Shown one piece after another: positions 13,339 through 20,984 of a DNA stretch of 23,110 bases. The DNA lies in IMG/VR virus record IMGVR_UViG_3300036772_000564, positions 1 through 23,110 of that record, one strand, 5' to 3'. The stretch comes from a virus. The translations under genes and the position numbers were made by a program. The stretch's first letter is position 1. The number at the start of each line of letters is the position of its first letter. The notes beneath the pieces were generated by a model, which was not told the DNA's origin, ran no database searches, and saw only the letters and a program-made list of their open reading frames with translations.

Positions 13339-14541
13339 ATGCACCTTACAGAAATAACAATTGTTGCAGTTTTTGCCACAGGAATAATTCTGGCAATGCC
13401 GCTTGGGTCGATTTTCAAGATCAAGCTCCGGGTCGACCGTTACGCAAACATTGACGGAATGCGCGCCGTAGCCGCGTTGCTGGTGGTGTCCTCGCACTAT
13501 TCGAGGAACGTATTGATTATGTTCGGCGAGACCACCGGGCCGTCTCTTGTAACGGCGATGGGAGATATCGGCGTACAGATATTCTTCTGCATCACGGGCT
13601 TCCTGTTCACGCGCAAGGCACTCGCCGGCCCGATCGACGTGCCGCAGTTCATTTCATCGCGCGTGCGCCGCATCGCCCCTCTTTATCTGGTTTGCATGAC
13701 GCTAGGCTTGATGCTTGCCAGTTACACCGCGCTCCAATTGAACTACCACCAGAGTTTTCATCTGCTTGACGTGCTGTCGGCGTACGGATCGGGGTTTTTA
13801 GGGGACCCGATAGGGAAGTTTTCGGGAGTGCCGTTGGCGAGCATTATCGGACAGGTCTGGACGCTGCATTGGGAATGGCTCTTTTACCTGTGCGTGCCAT
13901 TCCTTGCTGCGATATTGGCACGCCCGAAGTGGCTTGCAATGCTGGCGCTCTTCGTCATCCTTTGCTCGATCTATCGGGAAAAACTGGTGACTCAGCAGAT
14001 CTGGATGTTCTTCATTCCGGGTGCAGTGACGGCCCTGTTTGCCGAGCGAGTGAGGATCGGGACGGCCTGGCAGGTGCTGCTCCTCGTGCTTGGAATACTC
14101 ACTTTTGGCATCTCCATTTTCTCGAATCTGGCCTCTCACGGCTCCGAGGAATTCGTCCTGTGCGTGGTCGGATTCCCTGCGCTCGTGTTCGGCCACAAGG
14201 CGATGTTATCCACCAAACCTCTGCGCATTCTCGGCGAGGTGAGCTACAGCATCTACCTGATCCATTTGTTCCTGCCGGCTGTGTTCTGGATCATCGTGAT
14301 GCATGTCGCGCCTCTCGATTTCGCTTCGCCCCTGTCGAGATTGCACCTTGCCATCTTGATGGCGCCGTGGCTTTTCCCAATCTGCTTTTTGTCTTATGCA
14401 CTAATCGAGCGCCCATTTATGGCAAATCGGCAGAAAGAGGTGGCCCGACCATTCTTTACGCCGGATTCGACGGGGCAGCGTAGTTCTTTCCGTCAAATTC
14501 ATACCCCGGACCAACCGGTGAGCCGACTGGCAGAAGATTGA
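13339..14541 (+). CDS. OafA/AT3-type membrane O-acyltransferase
   Basis: 400 residues with about ten hydrophobic segments. AT3 (acyltransferase 3) landmarks in order: NIDGMRAVAALLVVSSHYS (37-55, including conserved Arg42 and His53), GVQIFFCITGFLF (78-90), SSRVRRIAP (106-114), VWTLHWEWLFYL (173-184), GEVSYSIYLIHLF (299-311) and LIERPF near 355-360. This family transfers acetyl or other acyl groups to surface polysaccharides such as O-antigen. Phage-borne members change the host serotype (established for Shigella and Salmonella converting phages). It lacks the C-terminal SGNH domain of some homologues. Residues about 373-400 are encoded in bases that overlap the minus-strand 14456-14641 gene. 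No ribosome-binding site precedes ATG 13339. Met20 (13396) with GGAA upstream is an alternative start. Confidence 0.85.
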   Translation: MHLTEITIVAVFATGIILAMPLGSIFKIKLRVDRYANIDGMRAVAALLVVSSHYSRNVLIMFGETTGPSLVTAMGDIGVQIFFCITGFLFTRKALAGPIDVPQFISSRVRRIAPLYLVCMTLGLMLASYTALQLNYHQSFHLLDVLSAYGSGFLGDPIGKFSGVPLASIIGQVWTLHWEWLFYLCVPFLAAILARPKWLAMLALFVILCSIYREKLVTQQIWMFFIPGAVTALFAERVRIGTAWQVLLLVLGILTFGISIFSNLASHGSEEFVLCVVGFPALVFGHKAMLSTKPLRILGEVSYSIYLIHLFLPAVFWIIVMHVAPLDFASPLSRLHLAILMAPWLFPICFLSYALIERPFMANRQKEVARPFFTPDSTGQRSSFRQIHTPDQPVSRLAED

Positions 14542-14641
14542 TTAATGATCCTTCCGGCGGTTCCCATTCTGAAACCCCATCCCACACAATAACGTTCGAT
14601 ACGATTGCGTTTTCGACCACTGCGTAGTTTCCTATAGACAT
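14456..14641 (-). CDS. Small tail-fibre-associated protein (chaperone-like)
   Basis: 61 residues, with AAAGAGAG before the ATG. Sequence MSIGNYAVVENAIVSNVIVW then DGVSEWEPPEGSLINLLPVG, ending in GYEFDGKNYAAPSNPA. This 'YAVVENNIVxNVIVWDG ... PPEG ... G' pattern is shared by small proteins encoded directly after tail-fibre genes and by domains of fibre-assembly chaperones. Here it starts 14 bp downstream of the stop of the 538-residue fibre gene. A role as fibre-assembly chaperone or tip subunit is likely from context and pattern. Its last 86 bp overlap the end of the acyltransferase gene on the other strand. Confidence 0.7.
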   Translation of the reverse strand: MSIGNYAVVENAIVSNVIVWDGVSEWEPPEGSLINLLPVGSPVGPGYEFDGKNYAAPSNPA

Positions 14642-14655
14642 CTTGGACTCTCTTT

Positions 14656-16272
14656 CTAAGAATACTCATAGACGATACATGCGCCCTGGAAGCCATTTCC
14701 ACCAGAATGTCCGGCGGCGGAGGGTCCGGTAGCCGATCCGCTGCCACCAGCGCCATACGCCGCTCCTGCGGCGCCGTCCGATGTCACTGCTCCGATTGAT
14801 GACGCGCCCATGCCAAGAAAACTGGAACCTCCGTTGCCTGAGACATACGATAACAACGAACCGGCAGTTGACGTTCCGCCAGAAGACCCCGATGAATTGA
14901 GGATGGAACCATTAAATCCAACGCCGGATTGACCGCTGATCTGAGCGTAAGGAGGCAGAAGAGCGGTCCCAATGCCACCGCCACCACCTCCCGTTGCTCC
15001 CGCGAAGGATCCAAACAAGGTGCTTCCACCATCGCCTCCTGATGCGGAGCCGCCGCCAGATCCGCCGCTACCAATCGTAATCGAGACCCCAGAAAAGCCA
15101 GATGTCAGGCGTGTTTTGAAATATCCACCACCACCACCACCACCACCGATGGCCACCTGACTTGCCGTAGTCGACACAGTTCCGCCACCGCCGCCACCGC
15201 CGCCAACCCCTTCAACCACAATGCTATTAACGCCCGCGCCTGGCGTATAAACGCCCGTCACAGTGAACAGGCGAACCGCAATCAAGCGCCCCGTCATCTG
15301 CCCCAACTGCACCGCATGCGACGGCTGCGTCGCCGGGGCGATGTTCTCCGCAGGCTGCATGATGTTCGTCCCGTCGCCGTGGATTCGCGTGGGCGATCCG
15401 TTTTGGGGAATCACGACGCCGGTGCCCGCCGCAGTCTTCGCCGTGACGCTGAACGCGCCGGTGGTGCTATTGACGACCGCCCAGTCCTTCACCCAATTCG
15501 GGAAAATGACATTGATGTTCGCCGTCAGCGCGCCGCTCAGCGTGATGTGTGCGCGCGCGGCCTGCGTCGACGTCAGCGTAACGTTGGCGCCAGCGAGTCC
15601 CGCGACCGGCGTATCGCCGTAGTTGTATAGCGGCACCCACCACGTCGGAGAAGAGGAGGGCGGATGCCCGATGTTGTTCGCTTGAACGGACTGATAGACC
15701 AACAGGTCATCGCCGATGATTTCCGCGCTCTTGACGAACGTGACATTCGGGTCATAGAAGGCAACGCCGTTGACCTTCTGGACGTACTGCGGATGCGGAT
15801 CCGCCGCGGCGACGTGCTGGCCGATAATCAGCAGCGCGGCCGATGCGCTCGGGTCGATCGTGACCGTGACCGAATTCGCGGGCAGAGCAGCCAGGCCAAG
15901 CGCGTACGAGACTGACGTCGCGACGGTGTCAGACAGGAACAGATTCGGCGTGCCGGTGCTGCTATAGACCGCTAGAAGCGTCACGCCGTCGTCACCGAAG
16001 AAACCGACTTCGCCGACAAAGAACGGATTGCCGGAGGCCGCCATCGCGACGGCGTAAATCTGGATTTGCGTCGGGCTGATGCGGCCACCGCCGGCGATCG
16101 GAACACGGACCTTTTCGGCCTGCAGCGCAGTCTCGGTTCCATTGGGAATGTACTGCGCGGTCCCGAATGCAATGTGCGAGATTTCAAACTCAACGCCGGT
16201 GCTCTGAGCATTGAAAACAGCGGCAAGACCATCTGCTGTGATGGTGGGTTGAACCGGTATAGACGTGGGCAT
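14656..16272 (-). CDS. Tail fibre protein with glycine-rich receptor-binding tip
   Basis: 538 residues with a strong SD (AAAGGAG, 5 nt before the ATG). N-terminal residues 1-150 fit the phage tail-collar/fibre family (DUF3751 type): FEISHIAFGTAQYIP, GGGRISPTQIQIYAV, FFVGEVGFFGDDG, SYALGLAALPANSV. This part attaches fibres to the baseplate. AADPHPQYVQK (156-166) is a typical fibre trimer segment. Middle residues 160-320 are strand-rich. Residues about 354-534 are extremely Gly/Ser/Ala-rich, with two runs of eight glycines (357-364 and 376-383) and a CIVYEYS ending. This matches polyglycine-sandwich adhesin tips in general style, and it is paralogous to the region in the 318-residue fibre. It binds the host surface by inference. 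Confidence 0.8.
   Translation of the reverse strand: MPTSIPVQPTITADGLAAVFNAQSTGVEFEISHIAFGTAQYIPNGTETALQAEKVRVPIAGGGRISPTQIQIYAVAMAASGNPFFVGEVGFFGDDGVTLLAVYSSTGTPNLFLSDTVATSVSYALGLAALPANSVTVTIDPSASAALLIIGQHVAAADPHPQYVQKVNGVAFYDPNVTFVKSAEIIGDDLLVYQSVQANNIGHPPSSSPTWWVPLYNYGDTPVAGLAGANVTLTSTQAARAHITLSGALTANINVIFPNWVKDWAVVNSTTGAFSVTAKTAAGTGVVIPQNGSPTRIHGDGTNIMQPAENIAPATQPSHAVQLGQMTGRLIAVRLFTVTGVYTPGAGVNSIVVEGVGGGGGGGGTVSTTASQVAIGGGGGGGGYFKTRLTSGFSGVSITIGSGGSGGGSASGGDGGSTLFGSFAGATGGGGGGIGTALLPPYAQISGQSGVGFNGSILNSSGSSGGTSTAGSLLSYVSGNGGSSFLGMGASSIGAVTSDGAAGAAYGAGGSGSATGPSAAGHSGGNGFQGACIVYEYS
15125..15148 (-). repeat. Trinucleotide tract (GGT)7 in the fibre tip
   Basis: On the plus strand (CCA)7 followed by CCG, which encodes eight consecutive glycines on the minus strand. 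A similar but imperfect GGC/GGT tract lies at about 15181-15212. Slippage in a 3-bp unit would change the number of glycines without changing the frame. Confidence 0.8.
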
Positions 16273-16336
16273 TCCAACTCCTTTGGATTGCCCATTCTTG
16301 TTTGGTGCCCACGGCGCTCTGCCGCGTGTTTTCCGG

Positions 16337-16792
16337 CTAGATAGTGTGGATTGTTCCGCGCCGCGTGAGCAGGGAGTCCATCAGCGACAGGTTCTTGGAG
16401 ATGGTCTTCGAGCGCTTCACCTGCCAGCATGTAGCCAGCACGGCCATACCGTAGTTCTCGACCTGAGGCTTCACCATAAAGCGGCGCTCGCCGGTATTGG
16501 TGTCGCCCTCCTGTACGAAGCGATCGGGGTTTGCGCGCGACGCCGCCTCCATAAAATCGATTTCGTGGAGCGCCTTCATGTGCATGTAGGCCGCTATTGC
16601 ATCGCTGATGTGGTCATCTGTGAAGAACGACTCTCGAGCGGGAACGTCGGCATCAGCGATGATCAAGCAATCCTTGAACCGATCCGTGCGGTAAGGTGCG
16701 ATCTTGCTGACGACGAGGATTCCATTCATCCATTTCGAGTACAGGGTCACGCCGTCGCCAGCGTAGCCTTTGAAGATTGCCTGAATATTCAC
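16337..16792 (-). CDS. Hypothetical virion-cluster protein
   Basis: 151 residues. The ATG overlaps the previous stop (ATGA), so it is coupled to the 263-residue gene. N-terminus MNIQAIFKGYAGDGVTLYSK is strand-rich, the centre is helical (DDHISDAIAAYMHMKALHEI), and the end is basic (WQVKRSKTISKNLSLMDSLLTRR). No family is recognised. It stands between a probable tail-completion protein and the fibre gene, and is followed by 64 bp holding the fibre gene's ribosome-binding site. A tail or baseplate role is inferred only from context. Confidence 0.6.
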   Translation of the reverse strand: MNIQAIFKGYAGDGVTLYSKWMNGILVVSKIAPYRTDRFKDCLIIADADVPARESFFTDDHISDAIAAYMHMKALHEIDFMEAASRANPDRFVQEGDTNTGERRFMVKPQVENYGMAVLATCWQVKRSKTISKNLSLMDSLLTRRGTIHTI

Positions 16793-17580
16793 GATTCGTC
16801 GGGCGGGAAGTTGTCGGCACCGAAGATCGGGCCGTCATGGTCCACCCGCTGCTGCGCCTGCATGCCGTTGTTCTCGTCCGTGAACGTGATGACGTTGAGC
16901 TTCGGATAACCGCTTGGATTGTCGGGGGTGCCGTCGCCCTGACCGTCGTTCGGCTCGCTTTGAGTGGGGGCCTTGAAAAGGGGAATCGACTCAATGAAAT
17001 GCACGTCGATGACGAGCATCGTCAGGTTCTTTTCTTCAGTGTCCGCCGCGACTTCGGCGGGAATATCCGTTGTCTCGACCGTGATTCCCCACGGCTGGTC
17101 GATGCCGGCGAACCGATACGTCGCGTAGAAATAGCGATTCTCTACGGCGTTGATGTGCAAGATTAGTTGCTGCATCAGATTACGCGCCGTCTCCTCTTCC
17201 GAGGCGCCGATCAGGATCTGACCGCGGCGCAACCCTTCGATCTTACGCATCTTGAAAATGCGCTCTTTCGGGTCGCTTGGGATCGTCACGTACATCTCGT
17301 TGGCGATCTGCCGCGAGTGGTCGCCGGGGACCGGGGCGTAATCCTTCGCCAGCGCGACCAGCGCCACCGGCATCAACGCGCCAGTCGTTTTCCCGATGTT
17401 GTCATTGCGACGCCATGCCGCGAGCATTTCGCTTGCGGCGTCCACCATGCGGCCGGGCGCCCACGCAACGCTGGTCGCGAAAGCGCGGGCGGCGTATTCA
17501 GTCAGGGCTGGCGTCGTCGGGACGAGATGCTTGTGCCAACGTTCGAGATATCCGCCGAGTGCGGTCTGGAGTTCTTTCAT
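16789..17580 (-). CDS. Probable tail-completion/terminator-type structural protein
   Basis: 263 residues. The start overlaps the protease stop (ATGA). Pattern: a helical N-terminus, YVTIPSDPKERIFKMRKIEG (95 onward), ETARNLMQQLILHINAVENRYFY, WGITVETTDIP, then NLTMLVIDVHFIESIPLFKAP, followed by an acidic Pro/Gly/Asn-rich tail from about 210. The combination of an IP-S/T start, a helix before NRYFY and a late beta-strand pair ending in a Pro recalls T4 gp15-type tail terminator/sheath stabiliser proteins. The resemblance is by eye and weak. A general tail/neck protein is the safer reading. Operon position after the prohead protease is unusual but coupled. Confidence 0.45.
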   Translation of the reverse strand: MKELQTALGGYLERWHKHLVPTTPALTEYAARAFATSVAWAPGRMVDAASEMLAAWRRNDNIGKTTGALMPVALVALAKDYAPVPGDHSRQIANEMYVTIPSDPKERIFKMRKIEGLRRGQILIGASEEETARNLMQQLILHINAVENRYFYATYRFAGIDQPWGITVETTDIPAEVAADTEEKNLTMLVIDVHFIESIPLFKAPTQSEPNDGQGDGTPDNPSGYPKLNVITFTDENNGMQAQQRVDHDGPIFGADNFPPDES

Positions 17581-18428
17581 CGGGAAAGGACGCTGTCCAG
17601 TACGTTCGTGACGGTCTTGTCTGCCGGCTTTGCTTCATCTTCAAGCGGCTCGAAGCGTCCCAGGTCCGCAGTCTTGAACGATTTGATGTTGCGCTCGAGC
17701 GCGCTCAGCCCGGAGCGGTCGACGAGAAGAGGGGGTTCCACGCTCTCAAGCGATGAAACGCTGTCGAGTGCTTTGCCGCGCGTGAGCAGCGAAATATAGG
17801 TCTCGTTCTCGGCCGACACCGTCGCGAGCGCTTTGAGCGCATCGCGATAGGCGGCATCGACGTTGTTCCGATCGGCCATGACCGAGTCGAGCAGTCGCGC
17901 CATGCCGCCGATGTGTTCGTTGTAGGCCTCGACCGCCTCGATGGCGTCAAGCGTCAATGCGCTGTCCAGCGCAACTTCGTAGCCGCGGTTCGTGCTGTAG
18001 TTCGGTTCCAGCACATAGTCGAAGCCGTAAAACTCCGGGCCGTTGCGCTTGAATTCATCGATCGCCGAGGAGAAGCCTCCAGCCTTCGACTTGTAGAGGT
18101 TGTAGGCGAGCTTGCCGGCGTCGTTGTCGAGGAATTCCGCCCGGTGTTCAATAGTGCCATCATCGAACGCTTTCAGATGCGTCGTCACGATTGCCGGCTC
18201 GACGCGCACCGCCTTACCGTCGACGACACCACCTTCCGCCGGATTCATCCCGAACTTCACGCGCGGCCAGTGACCGTAGTAGCCAAGCATGTCGCGGTGC
18301 TTGACCTTTTCCTGACAGGGGCCGCTATTGATCGCGGCAACGATGCTCGGAATGTCGAAGTTGCGCGGCTTCCCGCGATACGTTCGGCCGCGCTCGGTCA
18401 GGTTGTAGCGGATGAGGTCTGTTTGCAT
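17577..18428 (-). CDS. Prohead-protease-like protein (T4 gp21/S77- or S80-type)
   Basis: 283 residues from the ATG at 18428. Upstream ATGs at 18479 and 18500 in the same frame lie in or beside a hairpin (18470-18508), and the N-terminus MQTDLIRYNLTERGRTYRG reads as a native start. MLGYYGHWPR (47-56) offers a His (53) and AGGFSSAID (116-124) a Ser (120 or 121), separated by strand-rich VRVEPAIVTTHLKAF and a DDGTIEHRAEFL segment. T4-type prohead proteases have the same order, with His in a G-x-x-x-H-P loop followed later by G-x-S-S. These cut the scaffold and head proteins during maturation. The C-terminal 120 residues are helical. It lies in a tail/baseplate operon. Catalytic assignment is inference; coding is certain. 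Confidence 0.6.
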   Translation of the reverse strand: MQTDLIRYNLTERGRTYRGKPRNFDIPSIVAAINSGPCQEKVKHRDMLGYYGHWPRVKFGMNPAEGGVVDGKAVRVEPAIVTTHLKAFDDGTIEHRAEFLDNDAGKLAYNLYKSKAGGFSSAIDEFKRNGPEFYGFDYVLEPNYSTNRGYEVALDSALTLDAIEAVEAYNEHIGGMARLLDSVMADRNNVDAAYRDALKALATVSAENETYISLLTRGKALDSVSSLESVEPPLLVDRSGLSALERNIKSFKTADLGRFEPLEDEAKPADKTVTNVLDSVLSR

Positions 18429-18469
18429 GGCGCTGTTTGGGAATCTAGTGGCTTGATTCTGGTCCGCGA

Positions 18470-18508
18470 GGCACCTCATGTGCGCCCCGCTTTTCCACAT
18501 CAGGTGCC
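18470..18508 (-). other. 39-nt hairpin over the tail-gene stop and protease leader
   Basis: GGCACCTgATGTG and CACATgAGGTGCC pair at 12 of 13 positions (one G-G mismatch) around a 13-nt loop, on the minus-strand transcript. It spans the TGA of the preceding tail protein (18500-18502) and ends 42 nt before the protease ATG. No T-tract follows, so it is not an intrinsic terminator. Plausible functions: transcript processing, or lowering the read-through between tail and protease genes. Confidence 0.6.
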
Positions 18509-19219
18509 CGGCAGCTTGCACGAGCCGGCGAAGAAGCCAACGTTCTCGCTGTACGCACCCGATGAGATGCCGAGTGCGCCGCTTGTCGGATACGCCAGCA
18601 CCAGCGCGCCCTCAAAGAACGCGACGTTCTCGGCATACATGCCATCCGCGAAGCCGAGCGAGTCGGTGAAGCGCTTCAAAACCTGCAACTCGATCAGGAA
18701 ACGAGCTGCCAGCACTGCGAGCAGCGCCGGCAGGACACGCGTTGCGCTGACGCCTGTCTCGCTGGCATCGTCGATCGATACCCGCAAGCGGCTCGTCAGG
18801 TAGTAGTTCGTTTCCGGGTTGGCGTCCGTGATCTGCGCGCGCGTGAAGAGCGCGGTCGGGTACGGAACGCCTTTTTGCTGCCAAAGCTGGTCGATGACGA
18901 AGGCATTCGGCCAGAGCAATTGCAGATACGTCCGCAGGAAGATCATGCCGCGCTTCGGGTTGCGGAAATTCCATGCGCGATACAGGTACTCGACGGCATT
19001 CGTATCGTCGCCGAACACCGCAAGGCCATCTTCCTTGATGCGCTTTGTCAGCAGATCCAGTGAGCCAAGGTGCGCAGTGCCGTAGACATTCAGGTCGCGC
19101 TCGCTCGCGCGCATGTACGTCGAGAACAGGTCGAGAAAGATTTGCTTGAGCTCGCTCTCGACGTCGTCGTATTCGGCGCTATTGATGAGCGGGCCAAGGG
19201 TCGGCGGGGCGATCGTCAT
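18500..19219 (-). CDS. Baseplate/tail protein in gpI position with C-terminal repeat
   Basis: 239 residues. ATG at 19219 gives a 4-nt ATGA overlap with the J-like gene, so I chose it over the TTG nine bases upstream. It follows the J-like gene as gpI follows gpJ in P2-type phages. The middle (DVESELKQIFLDLFSTYMRASERDLN, LGSLDLLTKRIKEDGLAVFG, VEYLYRAWNFRNPKRGMIFL, LQLLWPN) has the helix-rich look of P2 gpI-like baseplate proteins, with moderate support. The C-terminal 60 residues contain a tandem pair, LGFADGMYAENVAFFEG and LGISSGAYSENVGFFAG, which is visible also in the DNA. Its likely place is the baseplate wedge that attaches fibres. Confidence 0.6.
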   Translation of the reverse strand: MTIAPPTLGPLINSAEYDDVESELKQIFLDLFSTYMRASERDLNVYGTAHLGSLDLLTKRIKEDGLAVFGDDTNAVEYLYRAWNFRNPKRGMIFLRTYLQLLWPNAFVIDQLWQQKGVPYPTALFTRAQITDANPETNYYLTSRLRVSIDDASETGVSATRVLPALLAVLAARFLIELQVLKRFTDSLGFADGMYAENVAFFEGALVLAYPTSGALGISSGAYSENVGFFAGSCKLPGT

Positions 19220-20646
19220 ACGCCCCAACTGCCGGCCGTGTACTTCGACAGCGTCACGGTGACCGTCAGGCTAGTGGTGTCCATGAACCGGTAGTCCTCC
19301 GGAAGCTGGCCGGTGACCGGCGCGAGAGTGACGGAGTAGTCTGAGGCGCTATCCTGCAACGCCGGCACGTTCGCGCGCAGCAGTTGATTGATGACCTTGT
19401 TCTGGACCGTGAATTGCCCGAACGTGACCGCCGGCGCGAGTTGACCGTATTGCGCCAGAATCACGTCGATGATCTGCTGCGTTACCGCGACCTGGTCGTA
19501 CACGCGCGCGATGGTGGCGTTGACGCCAGCGACGATCTTGATCACGTTCGCCGCGACGAAGCCGATCTTGTAAGAGTCGTCGGCGCCTTGAATGAGGGCG
19601 GTGATTTGCGCTTCATACGCTGCCTGGTCGCCGCCGACCGGAGGAACGAACGAGACGAACAGTTTGTTGATGTTGTCTTCGCTTGGCCCGCGCACCGATT
19701 CCTCGACCTGTTCGTTCCAGACGGACAGGAACAGCAGGCCCGGCACGTTGCGCCGAATCAGGTAGTCGAACTCGCCAAGATAGACCGCGTTCGCATCATA
19801 CGCAGATGGATACTTGCAGAGCTCGCGTAGCGTGGCGATGTCCATCGGGTCTTGGCCCTGAATGAGGACTGTCCCGAGCGTGAGTTTCACGAGCGAATCT
19901 TGAGGCGTCTCGATGTTGTCGAGCGAGAAGGGGCTTCCCGTTGCGATGGTGATGTCGCCAACGGTGTCGACGATCGTCAGATTGAAGACTTCGCCGGCGG
20001 CCGGCTGATAACCCACAACGCCGCCATAGCCGAACTTCACGAAAATGTTTTGGTACTCGTCCACCTCGACGGTATAGACCTGTTCGCCGTTGCTGATGTT
20101 CGTGAAGCCGGGGGCGTAAGTGAACTCGTTACCCGCCGAGTCGGCAACCGAGATGCCGGCGATGAAGGAGCCGTCGGCGGCCGGCGGAACCTGAATCGTA
20201 TAGAACGGCTGCGACGTGGTAACGGTGTTCGTTATGACGCGCATTGTTTGCTGCAGGCAGTCCGCAGACCCGTTGCCGCCCGCAGGCACAGTGACCGGGG
20301 TGTCCACCACGTAATCATTTCCACCCGCGTCGCTCAGCGTGCGGCCAGCGTTTAGCGTGTACGGGTTGACGTCGCTGTTCACAACGTTCACGCTGACGCG
20401 CGTCGGGATACCTTGCGGCACCAGTCCGCGAACCGCGGCATCTGCCAGAATCGTCGCGTCGCGCACCTTCTCGAATGCCTCGATTCCCTCGATTTCGATC
20501 TGCTGCGAGAGCATCGCCGCAATCTGCGTCACTGAACCGATCAGCGCCGTTACCGTCGGGTCACCAGTTTTATAGCGCGCGGCCACCGTCGGGTATTTGT
20601 CGATGGTGTTCTCGACCGCCGTATCGAAGTCACTTTTCGAGTACAT
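19216..20646 (-). CDS. Baseplate J-like protein
   Basis: 476 residues. The ATG overlaps the previous stop (TGATG). It starts with helices (FDTAVENTIDKYPTVAARY, TALIGSVTQIAAMLSQQIEIE, DATILADAAVRGLVPQGIPT), then a strand-rich middle with NAGRTLSDAGGNDYVVDTPV and VPAGGNGSADC. The C-terminal region (SAYDANAVYLGEFDYLIRRNVPGLLFLSVWNEQVEESVRG, then NINKLFVSFVPP and a helical YDQVAVTQQIIDVILAQYGQL) matches the gpJ/gp6 wedge layout: an 'A-xx-G-xxP' helix early, a beta module for fibre attachment, and a late 'VWNE' region. This class forms baseplate wedges in contractile-tail phages. The size and position before the gpI-like gene agree. Confidence 0.75.
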   Translation of the reverse strand: MYSKSDFDTAVENTIDKYPTVAARYKTGDPTVTALIGSVTQIAAMLSQQIEIEGIEAFEKVRDATILADAAVRGLVPQGIPTRVSVNVVNSDVNPYTLNAGRTLSDAGGNDYVVDTPVTVPAGGNGSADCLQQTMRVITNTVTTSQPFYTIQVPPAADGSFIAGISVADSAGNEFTYAPGFTNISNGEQVYTVEVDEYQNIFVKFGYGGVVGYQPAAGEVFNLTIVDTVGDITIATGSPFSLDNIETPQDSLVKLTLGTVLIQGQDPMDIATLRELCKYPSAYDANAVYLGEFDYLIRRNVPGLLFLSVWNEQVEESVRGPSEDNINKLFVSFVPPVGGDQAAYEAQITALIQGADDSYKIGFVAANVIKIVAGVNATIARVYDQVAVTQQIIDVILAQYGQLAPAVTFGQFTVQNKVINQLLRANVPALQDSASDYSVTLAPVTGQLPEDYRFMDTTSLTVTVTLSKYTAGSWGV

Positions 20647-20939
20647 CAGTTGATCCTTACGGTGCGGCCGAGGACCGAAATCATGATCGTTCGCTTGTCC
20701 GGACCCTGGTCCACATACGACAGGTCGACGGCATTCGCCGGGAGCATGGTGAGCAGCGGGATATCGGCGCGCATCTTCGCGAGGAATGCATTCGCGAGAC
20801 CCGCGCCGAACGGGTTCTGCAGGAGTTCGCGAATCGTGGTGCCGTAGGTCGAGCCGAGATAGCCATCCACTTCCGTAGACAGCCAGTGCTGGATCTGCGC
20901 CTCGATATCGGCGGGAGTAAAGGAGACGGTTTGTGCCAT
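20646..20939 (-). CDS. Small baseplate-region protein
   Basis: 97 residues, stop overlapping the J-like start. MAQTVSFTPADIEAQIQHWL and EVDGYLGSTYGTTIRELLQNPFGAGLANAFLAKMRADIPLL are partly amphipathic. The end (DLSYVDQGPDKRTIMISVLGRTVRIN) is strand-like. Small genes directly before gpJ-like genes often encode gp25-like baseplate wedge proteins. Here the expected EPR motif of gp25 is not seen, so I leave it as a baseplate-associated unknown. There is no strong ribosome-binding site before the ATG. Confidence 0.6.
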   Translation of the reverse strand: MAQTVSFTPADIEAQIQHWLSTEVDGYLGSTYGTTIRELLQNPFGAGLANAFLAKMRADIPLLTMLPANAVDLSYVDQGPDKRTIMISVLGRTVRIN

Positions 20940-20959
20940 GAGGTCATTGTGCTGTGCGC

Positions 20960-20984
20960 CCGCCGGCCCGCGCGGCGGCGTTTT
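20960..20984 (+). terminator. Weak GC hairpin with short T-run (plus orientation)
   Basis: CCGCCG and CGGCGG pair around a 7-nt loop and are followed by CGTTTT on the plus strand. On the minus strand, where all neighbouring genes lie, no T-run follows, so any role there would be an intercistronic hairpin. The T-run is short (4), so this is tentative. Confidence 0.3.

Noticed and set aside
15122-15212. Repeated CCA/CCG units as a CRISPR-like or satellite array
   Set aside because: They are in-frame glycine codons of the fibre gene with no spacers.
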